In this document: piece by piece, positions 9,991-21,321 of the stretch
How the letters are laid out: every line of letters begins with the position of its first letter
Numbering within the stretch: position 1 is the stretch's first letter
Source: Plicaturopsis crispa FD-325 SS-3
Lineage: Eukaryota > Basidiomycota > Agaricomycetes > Amylocorticiales > Amylocorticiaceae
Assembly (NCBI GenBank): GCA_000827205.1
Contig: KN832555.1
Coordinates: forward strand, 3,436,696 to 3,500,695
DNA: 64,000 bases
Direction: 5' to 3'
Notes under the pieces: model-generated
Seen by the model: only the letters and a program-made list of their open reading frames with translations
Databases searched by the model: none
Told to the model about the DNA's origin: nothing
Program-made: the position numbers and the translations under genes

Positions 9991-12145
9991 ATGGAGGCTT
10001 TTCAACTACTGTCTCGAGGAGGCGCAAAATTTGACAAGCAACGATTCAAAACGGATGTGCAGTTGTTTAACGTGAGTTCAGCGCCGATCGTGTAGAGACA
10101 TTTGATCACGTATAATGCTTGCAGAAATCGAAGCCTAGCACAAAGCTAGGGAAGTCTACAATGGACGGAAAAGATGGAGTCCTTCCCGTAGAACTCGACT
10201 TCTTCAAATACGCCAAGGGCTCTTCAAGCAAACGGAAGGTCACTAGTGCAGAGGGACGAGAGGAGAGCGATGCAGAGGAGAGTGACAGAGAGGCAAAGAA
10301 ACGGAGAATAGAGGAGGATGAGGAGGAGTGGCGTGCAGCTGACGACCCGCCCATGCCAAAACACCGAGTTACTAGCAAAGGCCGCAATGTCCCCGAGCAC
10401 GCAGACTCGTTCGAAGCTCTCCGGGAACGATATAAGATCTCTTCCCAGCTACTCTCCAACCTACAGAAGAACGGATATGCACGACCGACAGGAATACAAG
10501 CGCACGGTTGCCCAATAATGTTGGAGGTATGTCTTCATTCCGATTCCTAGCCCTCGACTGTGCTGAAAACACACGTATAGTCTCGCGACCTTGCCGCAAT
10601 ATCGCCAACGGGGACGGGGAAAACGTTGTCCTATCTCTTACCAATAATGGCAGCCTTGGGCGTACCGGCCGCGAGTGCACAGAGTAACGCAGGCACCGGA
10701 GTCCGCGCCATAGTCGTCGCGCCCACCCGCGAACTAGCACACCAAATACACAACGAATGCCTCAAATTAGCGGAAGGTCGAAAATGGCGTATAATTTTAT
10801 TTAGCAAGGCGACAGCTAGCACTCTGGCGGACAAGGCTGTGAGAGACAAAGTAGGTACGTCTGCGATCGTGTCCCTTCCCCAGCAACGTCCAATTTCTTA
10901 CGAGCGTCCCTAGACATAATCATCAGTACCCCTCTGCGACTCGTTGCGTCACTTCAGGCTGGAGACCTTGATCTACACAAGTTCGGTGGTTTTGCTTCAG
11001 CTACAGTCCTCTCGCTAATTCTACGTGCAGTGTCCGTCATTTAGTTCTAGACGAAGCGGATCGAATGCTGGATACGGAGTTTTTACCCCAGGTGCAGGAG
11101 ATCATTGCGGCCTGCACTCATGAGCAGGTACAGAAGGCTGTGTTCAGCGCTACGCTGCCTGCAGGAGCAGAGAAAATCGCAATGGAGATGCTTCACGATC
11201 CTATTCGTATCGTTGTTGGTCTGAAGTAGGTCTATTCTCCTCAGACCTTAGCAATTCTTCCATTCCGACATACTTCCTCACAGGGACACGCCATTACCGC
11301 TCATCACTCAATCACTCACATACGTGGCCGACGACCCTTCAAAGCTTCCTAGTCTCCTCACCTACCTCTCGCAGCCGTACAATCCGCCTGTACTCATTTT
11401 CACCTCGTCGCAGCCCCGCGCCTCATCCCTCGCAGAGGAGCTCGTGCTAAACAGCATACCTAATGTCGACTGCCTCCATGCAGGGATGAGCAAGAAGGAG
11501 AGAGAGGATGCGGTGGCACGAATGCGGAGGGGCGAGGGCTGGGTTATGGTCAGCACGGAAGTCATGGCGCGCGGCATGGACTTTAAGGGCATAAGAGAAG
11601 TCATCAACTATGACTTCCCGACGAGCGTGCAAAGCTACGTGCATCGTATCGGTACGTAGTGCCGCCTCCTGCCAATATCCCAGTCTGATCGTATAGCTAG
11701 GTCGTACGGGTCGCGCTGGCCGAGAAGGGAAGGCGGTGACTTACTTCACTGACGAAGACGCGCCGTATCTCAAGTCGTACGTCCCAGTGCCCTCCCTCCA
11801 GCCTTTTTTCAGCGTAACGACCGACTCCTTAGCATTGCGAACGTGTTATTGCAATCCGGGTCGTCTGTACCTGACTGGATATTGAAGCTACCCAAGCCAT
11901 CGAAAATGAAGCGCAGACAGATGGGCAAGGTCAAGCGCGCAGAGACTGTCAACGACGCTCGGAGAATAGGGCGGAACGACGCCATCAAGAAAAGGTGCGC
12001 TCTGCCTCTAGCCTTCCATGCGGATGCCCATTGCTGACGCTGCACATACAGGGAAATGATTGCAGGGTCCAAACGGCGCAAAGAGAAGCCTTCGAGGAAG
12101 GACAAAGACCCAGATAACGGTGATGTGGACGCATCCGATGAGTAG
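9991..12145 (+). CDS. ROK1: DEAD-box ATP-dependent RNA helicase Rok1 (DDX52 type)
   Basis: Starts MEAFQLLSRGGAKFDKQRF at 9991 and ends DPDNGDVDASDE at 12145, with short introns. All helicase motifs are present in order: Q motif (GYARPTGIQ), motif I SPTGTGKT, Ia PTRELA, Ib TPLR, II DEAD (VLDEADRML), III SAT, V ARGMDF and VI HRIGRTGRAGR. The N-terminal MEAFQLLSRGGAKFD and the segment DSFEALRERYKISSQLLSNL are typical of Rok1/DDX52 and not of other DEAD-box groups. The basic tail (KRRKEKPSRKDKD) fits nucleolar targeting. Rok1 remodels the early small-subunit pre-rRNA particle during ribosome assembly. A complete and confident gene. Confidence 0.93.
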
Positions 12146-13268
12146 ATTAAGATGTGCTCACGGTTGGGGAACTTTTGGACGGGTTCTCGATTCATTCAAT
12201 GGAGCGGATGGCACCCGATAGTTTTGCTGGAAAACGATCGACCGTCATATGTGAAGCAAACGCAAAAAAACGTGGCAGCAACAAAGGAAAGGTATTGCAA
12301 ACGTGGACCCCCTTGGCCGCTGAACGCACATTGACTTTGCAGATAAGATCGATGAGGATGAGGTGGTACCGTGGGCACCAAGTCTGTGAGTGACTCGACT
12401 TGACAGGGCTCCGTGTCGCACCTATCGCTAAACGACAACGTGCATGCCATATTTAATTATGCGACGGCCACTATGGGCCCATCTCCAGCGTGGTCTGCCG
12501 AAAAACAATCCAGGCATGGGCATGGCTGATTGTCAGATGGATATCACCGAGGAGACGACACCAGAGGAGATGGCTCTACACGGCGGACACGTTCAAGCTG
12601 ATTGATGTGTGCACACGCAGCGAAAGCGGACCGTGCGATGTGTTTGCGGACTCCGGACACAAACTTCTTTGGCAGCAGAGCCGAGATCTACACGGACGGT
12701 GAAAATGAGATCACCCCTCTGTATAAGAACGTCGAGGCTTTTACGCTCGTGGCTGAATCTTGAGATATACAGCAGCTGTACAGTGGAGGATATCGCAGCA
12801 CGAGGGGGTGCAAAAAGCCACGGCGGTCGTGGCTCTCCTCGAGTGGCTCACCCCAACGGTTGATAAAACACGAACTTCATACAGGCCAAACCTACGATAT
12901 CAATGGGGCCCCACGAATATTTCCAAGACTGCTAAAGGGGAACGGAGCGAGAACAGCATTATTTGCTTCCGTCTTGAAGGCTGGTTGCGCAGGCCCGATA
13001 TAGGCACGCACCGGTGTTTGATCAAGATTACGGGAACCAGGCGTCACTTCGCAAAGTGAATGAGGCCTCGTTGCAGCCTCAAGGTGATCATACAAGAGGG
13101 TATGCGTCGACACAATCTCAGATGTAGCATTGACATATTCACCTCGATTTCGGTTGAAAAGGGGAGGGCAAGAGAGCGAGCAATGGCTCAAGCCCCAGCT
13201 TTCTACGCTCTCAGACGCCTCCCTACGAACACATTATACCCCATTTACGACCTTTTATTCCCCCTCCA
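12146..13268. other. 1.1 kb without a supported gene
   Basis: Between ROK1 (3' end) and the HMG-box gene (5' end). Short open frames occur, including a 41-codon one at 12638-12763 (reading TPDTNFFGSRAEIYTDGE), but none has a family match, a supported start and good splice partners. It could hide a degenerate gene; otherwise it is the HMG gene's promoter and 5' leader. Confidence 0.5.
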
Positions 13269-14828
13269 ATGCCTGTTCTACGAAACGTTAGACGCTCGCG
13301 TCGCCTGTCCAAGCAAGCACCGAGGGATGAAGGTGCGTTCACTTTGCGATCGTTGCTATATTACGCGTGTGTCCTTGTTCTTGCTGACCTGCTTGTTTTG
13401 GCCATCAGATTCATACTGGGAAGGGCTTGACCTCCTCTACCCCAGCCCCGAGCCAGAGACCTTTTCTGTCGCAACCACTCTTCCTACTCTACCTTCTCCG
13501 CCCATCTCGCCCGATGACGTTTCCTCATCCCCCTCTACCTCCTTCTTCGTCCCCCGCTCTTCGCATTCGCGAAAGAGGAAGGAGGGTCACATTCCACGGC
13601 CTCCCAACGCGTTCATGCTCTACCGCTCCGATTTTTGGGCGAAGCAAAAGGTGACCACCACCGTCGAGCGCGACCATCGCCACATCAGCCGCATAGCCGG
13701 CCACTGCTGGAACAACCTCAGCGACGCCGAGCGTGCCCCATACAAGAGGCGCGCCGAGGCGGAGAAGGTGCGACATGCTCGCGAGCATCCGGAGTACAAG
13801 TACACTCCGGTGTTTCGTAAGGAGAAGGTCGTAAAGCGGAAGGTGAATAGGGACGGCGAAGATGAGGAAGAGCGGTGCAGACGGCTCGCATCGCTGCTCA
13901 TGCGCGGTGTCGAGGGGTCCGATCTTGAAACCGCTGTCAAGACGATGAAGGAGGAGGACTGCAACCTGGACTTCCTCCCAGCGTCTTCGAAGCGCCGCGC
14001 GTCTCATTCGCGCCCCATTCGACGATCTCGCTCTCAGAAGAAACGCCCTAGCGTCAAAGTTGAACTTCTACGCACCGACGTCCAGCCTCTTCGCATCAAA
14101 ATCGAACCTCCCCGCATCCGACTCGCACCTCCCCGCGTTAAGGTCGAGCATGTCGACGTCAAGCTCGAGGCACCATCCACGCCAGAGTTCACCTTCCCTG
14201 ACGAGACCTTTACCCATGCTGCCACTCCCGTTCCCGATACCCCTCCTACGCCCGAGATGGCGCACTCCGACCGCTCGACCCCAGAGGAGTCGGACTTTGT
14301 TCCTACCGAGGAGATTCCGGACCTCTGTCTCGACGCGCCCGTCACGAAGGAGTCTGGCATAGTAAGTCCGTCAAATCTATGAGTCGTTACCCAAATCTGA
14401 CCGACACCCTCCACTAGCAATGCAAGCTCGAGTACGACTCTCCCATGTCCATGCCGGAGCCCCCCAGCCTGTACGGCCCCGACCTCCTGGGCCTCGCAGC
14501 GGGGCCACGGCTGGAGGCGGCTGATTTTGCCGGATGCTTCACGCGCATGTACGACCCGCTCGTGCCCGTCTCGCCTACCGACGCCTACGACTACCCCATG
14601 CACTTTTACGCCACTTCCCCCGACTCGGACGGCGGCGAGCCCCAGTTCAGGAACCCGTTCAGCAACTCCACGTCGGCGTACGACCACGAGGGCTTTGCGT
14701 ACAAGACGGAGGAGATCGACACACTGTTCAGACCCGTCTCCTCCGTCGTGGACTGCTCGGCGTACCAGTCCATGACCGACGAGGAGGTCGTGGAGGAGTA
14801 CGTCAACTTCAACTTCAACACCTACTAG
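13269..14828 (+). CDS. HMG-box (MATA_HMG/SOX-like) transcription factor
   Basis: Three exons (13269-13332, 13409-14361, 14418-14828) give 475 residues. I chose the ATG at 13269 (MPVLRNVRRSRRLSKQAP) because only this frame splices correctly into exon 2; a longer upstream frame reads through the first intron. The HMG box (residues about 75-150) contains RPPNAFMLYRSDFW, ISRIAGHCWNNL and AERAPYKRRAEAEK, typical of sequence-specific fungal regulators. After a basic patch (SRPIRRSRSQKKRP) come four psi-KxE SUMO-consensus sites (14053-14169) and many S/T-P sites. The C-terminus is rich in Asp, Tyr and Phe and may activate transcription. Such proteins control mating or fruiting development in basidiomycetes; the role here is inference. 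It lies alone between housekeeping genes, not in a recognisable mating-type locus. Confidence 0.88.
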
Positions 14829-15166
14829 ACGCCGCCATCATGTTCTCGTGTATTCTCAGACTCTCATGGGTCCGTTTTCTCTCTGTTATGCTTGCTTTCT
14901 CATATCATCTGTTGTTGTCCCTCGTCTACGTACTGGATCTCTCGCGCTCATCGCTCCCGCTCTGCATGTAAACCCTCATCATCACGATACCATTCCCTCG
15001 GAATCCTCTCGCTCACCCTCTGTATCTATTACGGTTCTGGAAATCTGTCTTTGTATACATACACTCAACGTCTCGCATATATATCTACACCGCTGCTCAC
15101 AACTACGATCTACGTGCAATTGCAAGTCTACGTGCATTGTGCAATGTAAGACCGACACATAGTATG
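14829..15166. other. Convergent 3' flanks of HMG gene and CCA1
   Basis: 338 bp between two converging genes. Pyrimidine-rich, with no gene seen; likely holds both 3' UTRs. Confidence 0.6.
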
Positions 15167-17354
15167 CTATCGCTTAGCCTTCTTCGAGGCGGCGCCGTCA
15201 GCTGGCTTTGGCCGCTTGGCGGTCGCAGGGGGCGCATCGTCCACCTGCACGCGCCCGGCCGCCTGCTCCGCTTTCAGCCACGCGACGCACTCCTCCTGCG
15301 TGCCTTTGGGGTGCGCGAGCTGCCACTCAACAACGCGCGCGAGCACTTGGCCCGTCCACTGCCCGGGCCTAGACGCGCCCAGTGCGGCTACGACCGTGCG
15401 ACCCTATAGTATACGAGACATCGTGAGATCACATGAGGGTAAGGGGAGGGGGAGGGGGAAGAAGCGTACGTCTACGATGGGCTTTGCGTCGACTGTGGAT
15501 GGGAGGTCGAGGTCTACGACACGTGTGAGGAACGCGTTGTATGTTTCTACTATTTTCGCCGCGTTTTCGACTGGAGCGAAGGTTAAAATGAGTATGCATA
15601 TTCTAACGCAAGCAAGGGAGTTTGCGCACCGTCTAGATGATCTTGTGCAGGATCGTAGAGCGGGGCAAGTTCCTGCAGAAGAGAGAATAGCACCGATGTC
15701 GACCAGAGCGAGCCGGTATTTGGATTGTGCACAACCTTTTCCCGCAGAAGCAGACCTGCAAAAGCTATATTCAACGCACGATGGAAAATCACAACGTATC
15801 CCTCGACCCACCGATGGCCACTCTTTCCGAAGGTGCCGCGAACCGACCGTCGTCCAACCTGGGGTTCTTGATCAGGTCCGCCGCGGCGAAAAGCGCGGGG
15901 ATGCCGTCAAGGTAGTGATTTTGGGTTCCGAGTTTCACACCGTCGCGTATGGCGGCCTCGATCGCTGGGTGCGATTTTTTCTTGGCGTCGGTGTAGGTGA
16001 CGCCGCGGTAGTGCGTGAGGGCCGCAGCGAGGAACAGCCGTGCCTGATCTGCAGATGAGATATTGGTGAGGGCGGGATGGAGGGCGGGGAGTGCAGACTG
16101 CGGGTGGAGGAGGGTCTGGAGGACTGTTACTGCCGCCAGCGAAGTTGCGAAGGGCGCGGGGTCAGTGGAGAATGTGGCTGTTATCGATGGGGGCACGGAG
16201 AATATGGCGGAGTGCAAGGCTAGCTCGTGGATGAGCTGGACCGAGCGAAGGGGATCTCGACCTGTGAGTGGGATGAGTATTGTGAGGGGATCGTAGATGA
16301 TATGGTAGGACCTTTCATCATTTTGTGTATTTCTTCGCCAACGCGTTCCCGGGTGATCCCCGTGGCTACTCTTTGCTGTACTGGGATGTGAGAATCTGGA
16401 AGTACTGAAGTGAATGGTATAATATGTCGTTACCTGGATCGCCGGTTCCCGCGCAGCGTCTCGCAGTTCGGGAACCAAGTCAAACCCAAACCGACTTGCA
16501 AACCTGATGCATCGGATGACGCGCAAGGGATCGTCCTGGAACGTCTCCCGTGGAGGTAGCGGCGTGCGTATGACCCCTTGTTGAAGATCGTCTAGCCCCT
16601 ACGGATGCAGTACACACATCAGCACCTGAGATCGCGCATCATGCAAGTACAGCTACCCACCTTTCCCGTGTGGTCCTCCACGGCGCGTGTATGCACATTA
16701 TAGAAAAGCGCGTTGATCGTGCTGTCCCGGCGCCGCGCATCATCTAGCGGCGTGCCAAACGCCTGCCTACAATCTCAGCGTGCACACATAACAAGCAGAA
16801 GCGCACGGGGCCGCACGCACGACTTCGGTCGGTATGCGGTTATCCTCCGCATAGGTCTCGCTGCGGAGGTTCACGAAATCGAGCTCGAGGCCGAGCACGG
16901 CCGTCTTCGCGGTCTCGAGGTGCTTCGACTGCTCGGGGTTGCGGCCGACGGCCGTGACGCGCCCAACGGGGACGTCCTTCTGCGCGGCGACGAATGCGAC
17001 AAAGTACTCCGCGAACGTGAGGCCCATCATGTCCTCGAGCGCGACGTCAATGTCGTTGCTGTCCTCGCCGAGCAGCTACATGCTGTCAGTCCATAGCCGC
17101 GATTGAAAAAATTGGACACGGACCTTGTCTCTGACCCAGCCGCCTGCGATCCTGCAGGAGGTGACGAGGCCGTGCTCTTTCTTCAGGTGCTGCGTGCACT
17201 CGTCGAGGAGCGTGCATATCTGGCTCTCGGTCGCGGACAGCGCTACGGTGGGACTTGGAGGGGGCACTATACGCCCTGCCGTCGCGTTTCTCAGGCTAGC
17301 CATTGCGCGGGAGTGTTTTAGCAGAGGTACACGGACGCGCAGCTTGGCGAACAT
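15167..17354 (-). CDS. CCA1: CCA-adding tRNA nucleotidyltransferase
   Basis: Class II nucleotidyltransferase that adds CCA to tRNA 3' ends. It starts at 17354 and ends KPADGAASKKAKR at 15167. Motif A is split by an intron: CRIAGGWVRDK joins LLGEDSNDIDVAL, giving the catalytic DxD. Motif B follows in DDARRRDSTINALFYN, then GLDDLQQGVIRTPL, and motif C/D in DDPLRVIRCIRFASRFGF. The C-terminus is a basic, Lys-rich tail that could direct nuclear entry. The first residues (MFAKLRVRVPLLKHSR) lack acids and look like a mitochondrial presequence, and a second in-frame Met (MASLRNATAGRI) follows 17 residues on. This matches yeast CCA1, where alternative starts send one gene product to mitochondria and cytosol/nucleus. 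Confidence 0.92.
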
Positions 17355-17824
17355 GAAAGTCTGATCATAAACTCTGTTTGCTTGTTTTTCTCAAGTTTAT
17401 CCTGGCTCAATCCTTATTTCCTGCGATCATGTTCACAGTCAAAAGTATCGTTGCAATTCTCTGACATCCCCGCACTCTACAACGACGACCCAAATCATGG
17501 CCATCCTGCAACTGTGCGATCGGACCACGCGCACGACGGTGACTGCGCCTTCTGGCCTTCTGCCAGCAATCTGCCTAAAATATCAAAATCAAAACCAAAT
17601 ATATCAGCGAGGGCCGGTTGGCCAATAGACAGGTTAGATATTTCTGTCGCAGCCGTGAGGCGGCCGTGTTCGAGGGGTTCCCTGGCCGGACGTGGGAGCA
17701 ATAAAAAAAATATAAAGACCTGTTGTCTTTGCGACGGCGGACGACACCTCCATCTCTTCCCTTGATCGCTAAAGCGTCGCTAACTTTTCTGGTGTGCTCT
17801 AACACCACTTTTCTCTTTAATAAA
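17355..17824. promoter_or_regulatory. Shared upstream region of CCA1 and MP88-like gene 1
   Basis: 470 bp between divergent genes. A TATA box at 17711-17717 serves the plus-strand glycoprotein gene; the CCA1 side has no clear TATA. No other gene seen. Confidence 0.55.
17711..17717 (+). promoter_or_regulatory. TATA box of MP88-like gene 1
   Basis: TATAAAG after an A-run, 114 bp before the start codon. Confidence 0.5.
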
Positions 17825-19238
17825 ATGGCTTCTCGACTCGCGCTCTTTGCGACTTTGCTCGCTGTCCATTCCTTCGCCTCAGCAAACGCCGAGTCCTCAA
17901 CCATCACAGCCGCTCCCCCACGCCGCTCGCCTTCCCACCACGACCTCGCCGCACGACAGGCCTCTTCGACGTTCGAAACGACCTCGCCATTACCCCTCAC
18001 AGACTACAACTACCCGTTCTCTGCTATTCCGTACCAGGTCAACCCGTTCCCCATCGGGCGTGGTCCTCAGTCCGGTTACAACTTGTGTAACTCCACCACC
18101 GAGGGTGCCAACTCTCAGTGCCAGACCCTCATTGTGAACTCGCTCGTGAGTCCCCGTGCTGTTCTATCGAGGAAACCGCAGTCTTATCGCTTTTCTAGTC
18201 CGACTTCTGCCTCTGGGGTTCGCCCACTTCCGGCGGAACCATCGGTGATGTCGAGGCCGCCGTAGTTGCCTACTGCGCCCAGAGCGGCCACGGTGCACGT
18301 GTGTGGCCCGCGGGCACCATCACCGGCGCCCAGTTCATGAAGACTAGCGCGTACATCCAGATCACCGGTCACTTCAACCAGAGCGGTATCGGTCTCGACC
18401 CCAACGACGGTGGAGGAGAGCTCGACCCTCACGGTGCCGATTTGGCTGGCAACCCCCTCGGTGGTCTCGTGTACTCGACCGGCATGCCCTCCGCGAAGGA
18501 CAACTCCACCGAAGTGCAAGTCACCTCGTGGAACAAGTGCGTATTTTAGCTTGCCTTTGCCGCGCTTTATTGACGCTTTTGCAGCTTCGTCGGCTCGGGT
18601 GTTTTCTGCATCAAGCTCTGCGACCCCAGCGTCACGACCCCCAACTACTGCGAGAAGTGCGTTTCTCCGTTTTACCCAGGAACAAAATGCTGATTTGCTC
18701 CCCAGCCGTTTCGATCTCCTCGGATGCTCGTACAACATGCCCGCCTCGTACGTCGACAACGAGTTCACCAGCTGCGAGGGTGACCTCCAGGAAGTCGTCG
18801 GCACATACACTACCAATGGCCAGAGTCAGTCCTCCCCTTTTTTTCCATCCCTCACAAACTGACCATTCTGCAGCCATCACCTGGAGCCAGCCGGCGTCGC
18901 TGCCCGCGACCAGCACACTCCCCTGGACGCCCGTGATCCCCTCCTCCAGCAACTGCCAGACCTTCTCGTCCGCGCAGCTCTTTGGTTCCGTTAGTACCTC
19001 CCCCGCCGCGTCGTCGACGGGCTCGGCTAACGCTTCCTCCTCCCCCCAGGCATCCGGCTCCGGCAGCAGCAGCGCATCCGCCACCTCTGGCGGCTCCAAG
19101 TCCACCGGCACGTCCAAGTCGTCGGGTACGGGCACCGCTGCGGGCTCGACTGCGTCCACGAGCTCGAGCGGCGCGGGCCAGCTCATGGTGACTTCGGGCC
19201 TGTTCGTCGTCGTCGGCGCTATGGTCGCGTTGATGTAA
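17825..19238 (+). CDS. MP88-like (macrofage-activating) secreted GPI glycoprotein, copy 1
   Basis: Starts MASRLALFATLLAVHSFASA at 17825, a signal peptide, then a dibasic AAPPRRSPSHHDLAARQ stretch that could be a processing site. The body carries conserved Cys-rich blocks: GPQSGYNLCNSTTEG, SDFCLWGSP, GHFNQSGIGLDPNDGGGELD, FCIKLCDPSVTTPNYCE, RFDLLGCSYNMPASY, FTSCEGDLQEVVGTY and SSSNCQTF. A Ser/Thr/Gly-rich tail and a hydrophobic end (LFVVVGAMVALM) indicate a GPI anchor. The family is known from basidiomycetes as macrofage-activating glycoprotein, like the Cryptococcus mannoprotein MP88; its biochemical role is unknown. The last intron (60 bp, after LFGS) has no stop and a length divisible by three, so retention would only lengthen the Ser-rich tail. 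Paralogue at 26704. Confidence 0.88.
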
Positions 19239-19739
19239 GGTTCTGTGGTACCCTCGAACTTCGAACGTTACTTTCTCTGTCTTGTCTCTTACTTTTGCTT
19301 CGGCTACGGACTATAATTACGGTGTTCATGGTAATCAAGGATATTTGCTGCATGTCGACCCGTCCGTGGCTGTACTTTATACCCCAACATTGTGATCGCT
19401 GCGTGAAGGCATGATTTTACACTTGTTAATCGGTTGTGATTGTTTGGGTCTTGCGTGTGTGGGTAAGCCTGATGAAACGACCGCGCGCGACGCAAGGTGC
19501 TGCTCTCAAATTTAAAGCTGACCAGAACGTACTGCTGTCGGCCATGGGGAAATCGGCTCCTAAGGCCTCGGGCTTGCCTTAGTCAATGCGGACGTCGTGC
19601 AGGATCGTTACGCGTATAATCATCAATATCATGAACGCCTGTCGTAGTAGTAAAAATACATCTGTATAATATGGTGATAACAATCTACAATGGTGGCCCT
19701 CCAAAATAAACTCTAGACCCAGAACGAAAAGAAAACCCT
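19239..19739. other. Convergent 3' flanks of MP88-like gene 1 and GH16 gene
   Basis: 500 bp of AT-richer DNA between converging stop codons; no gene or repeat seen. Confidence 0.6.
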
Positions 19740-21321
19740 CTATGCCGCCTGGAAGATCTTCACATAGTCCACTTCCCAATCTACACCATGCCTCGTCAGC
19801 TGTGCGCCCTCTCATGCTTCAATCAAATGCAGAGTACTCACAAGCCTCGCTAAACGACGCGCCGCTCGCCTGCACGAAGGCCTCGCACGTCGAAAAGCCC
19901 GTTCGCTGCGCGCAGCTCTGCTCCTGCCCCGGGATCCCCGTCCCGCCCCACGCGCTCCCCGCCCAGTCCCCACACAGCGTCGTGTCGAAAATCGCCGAAA
20001 TGTCGCTGAAGAACTTGAACGGGTCGCACGAGCCCGCGGGCCAATGCCCCATCGGCGTGCCCCACCCGCTCGGCACGGGCGCGCCTGCAGTGATGTCTGC
20101 GGGGATGGAGGCACGCGAGAAGAAGTAGATCTTGATGCCGGTGCTGTCCCAGTTCACTGCGCGCGGTCAGTATCAGTAAGGGTCCATACTAGAGTCACAC
20201 GGGCAGGGGAGACGTACTGGCATAGACGCCGCCGCCGTTCTGGTTAAAGGGCGCGCCGAAGGAGGTAGAGTCCGCGGAGCGCACGCCGCAGCCCTGGTTG
20301 CCCGAGTCCGCGGCGGAGCAGTCGGTCCCGCCGACGACGCTGCCGGTGATGGCGAGCGTGGCGGATGAGGACGAGCCCATGGAGCAGCCCTGGCTCGTGT
20401 GGATCGTCGCCTGGTTGTTTGTGTAGTTATTCACTCCCTCCACGATGTCGATTTCGCTGCAATGGAATTTTCAGTTGAACGTCTTTAAAGTGTGTGGGGA
20501 AATTGGCTCACCCTCCGGCAGGCCAGTTGGGGCCGTTCATCCACCACGCGGGCCAAGTGGCACACCCGGTGGGCATGTGCACGGAGTCCATGAGCACGAG
20601 CGCGCCGTTGTTATAGTTGCTGTTCGTGGTGATGCGCACAGAGTTGCGCGTGCTCTGCACAGTCGGGGTCGTTTCGACACTCATCACCGCGTGGCCGGCC
20701 GAGTTGACGCTTGCGAGGCCAGACGATTGCTATTCACGTGGTTTAGCTGAGTTCCGCGGAACGAGGCCATGATACTCACAGCAGTCTGCTGGTCGACATA
20801 GTTGACCGTGCCGTGGGTGGGATCGGAGCCTGTGTCAAAGGTCCAGCCATCGAAGAAGTTGCTTCCTTGCTGCACAGAGAGTTAGCTAGTGTGAAAGATA
20901 GAAAAACTCTTGGACGAACGTGAGACTCGACTAATTTGAATGGCGATGTGGCGGTGGGCTTAGCACTCGACGAGGTAGCTGTCGCACTGCCCGAGGGCAG
21001 CGCCGTAGTAGTCCCAGACGGAGTAGCCGGGCTTGTCCCATTCGTGCCCGTGCCTGAGCCCGAGCTCGGGTTGGAGCCGACAACGCAGTATATTCGATTG
21101 GACGATCCGGAGTTAATGGGCTGCTGCGAGACAAGGACGCCGCCGAGGGCGACGCGCAAGTCGCGGGCGAGGCCGGCGCTATGCTTGAGCGCCACACGAT
21201 GAACGTGGCGCGTAGCCCGTCCAAGGGTGTCTCTAGCGACGCGGGGGAAACCACCTGCGGACGCGGGTGCGATGTGCACGAGCAGGAAGATGATGAGACC
21301 GAGTGGGAGATGTAGATGCAT
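19740..21321 (-). CDS. Secreted glycoside hydrolase family 16, laminarinase-type beta-glucanase
   Basis: Starts MHLHLPLGLIIFLLVHIAPA at 21321 with a signal peptide and ends DYVKIFQAA at 19740. After the signal comes an unusual basic, Arg/His-rich stretch and a Ser/Thr/Pro/Gly-rich linker (about 60 residues), then the GH16 domain: FFDGWTFDTGSDPTHGTVNY, ATWPAWWMNGPNWPAGGEID and the active-site motif GEIDIVEGVNN (catalytic Glu, Asp, Glu all present), IHTSQGC and later WGTPMGHWPAG. It closely resembles basidiomycete endo-1,3(4)-beta-glucanases of the Lam16A type, which cut laminarin-like wall glucans outside the cell. The linker may act as a wall- or membrane-proximal stalk. Complete, with short introns. 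Confidence 0.9.

Noticed and set aside
12638-12763. Short open frame TPDTNFFGSRAEIYTDGE... as a possible gene or pseudogene
   Set aside because: Only 41 codons, no recognisable family, no convincing start or splice partners.
13269-14828. Mating-type locus because of the HMG-box gene
   Set aside because: No homeodomain pair, MIP, STE3-like receptor or pheromone precursor nearby. HMG-box regulators are common outside mating loci.
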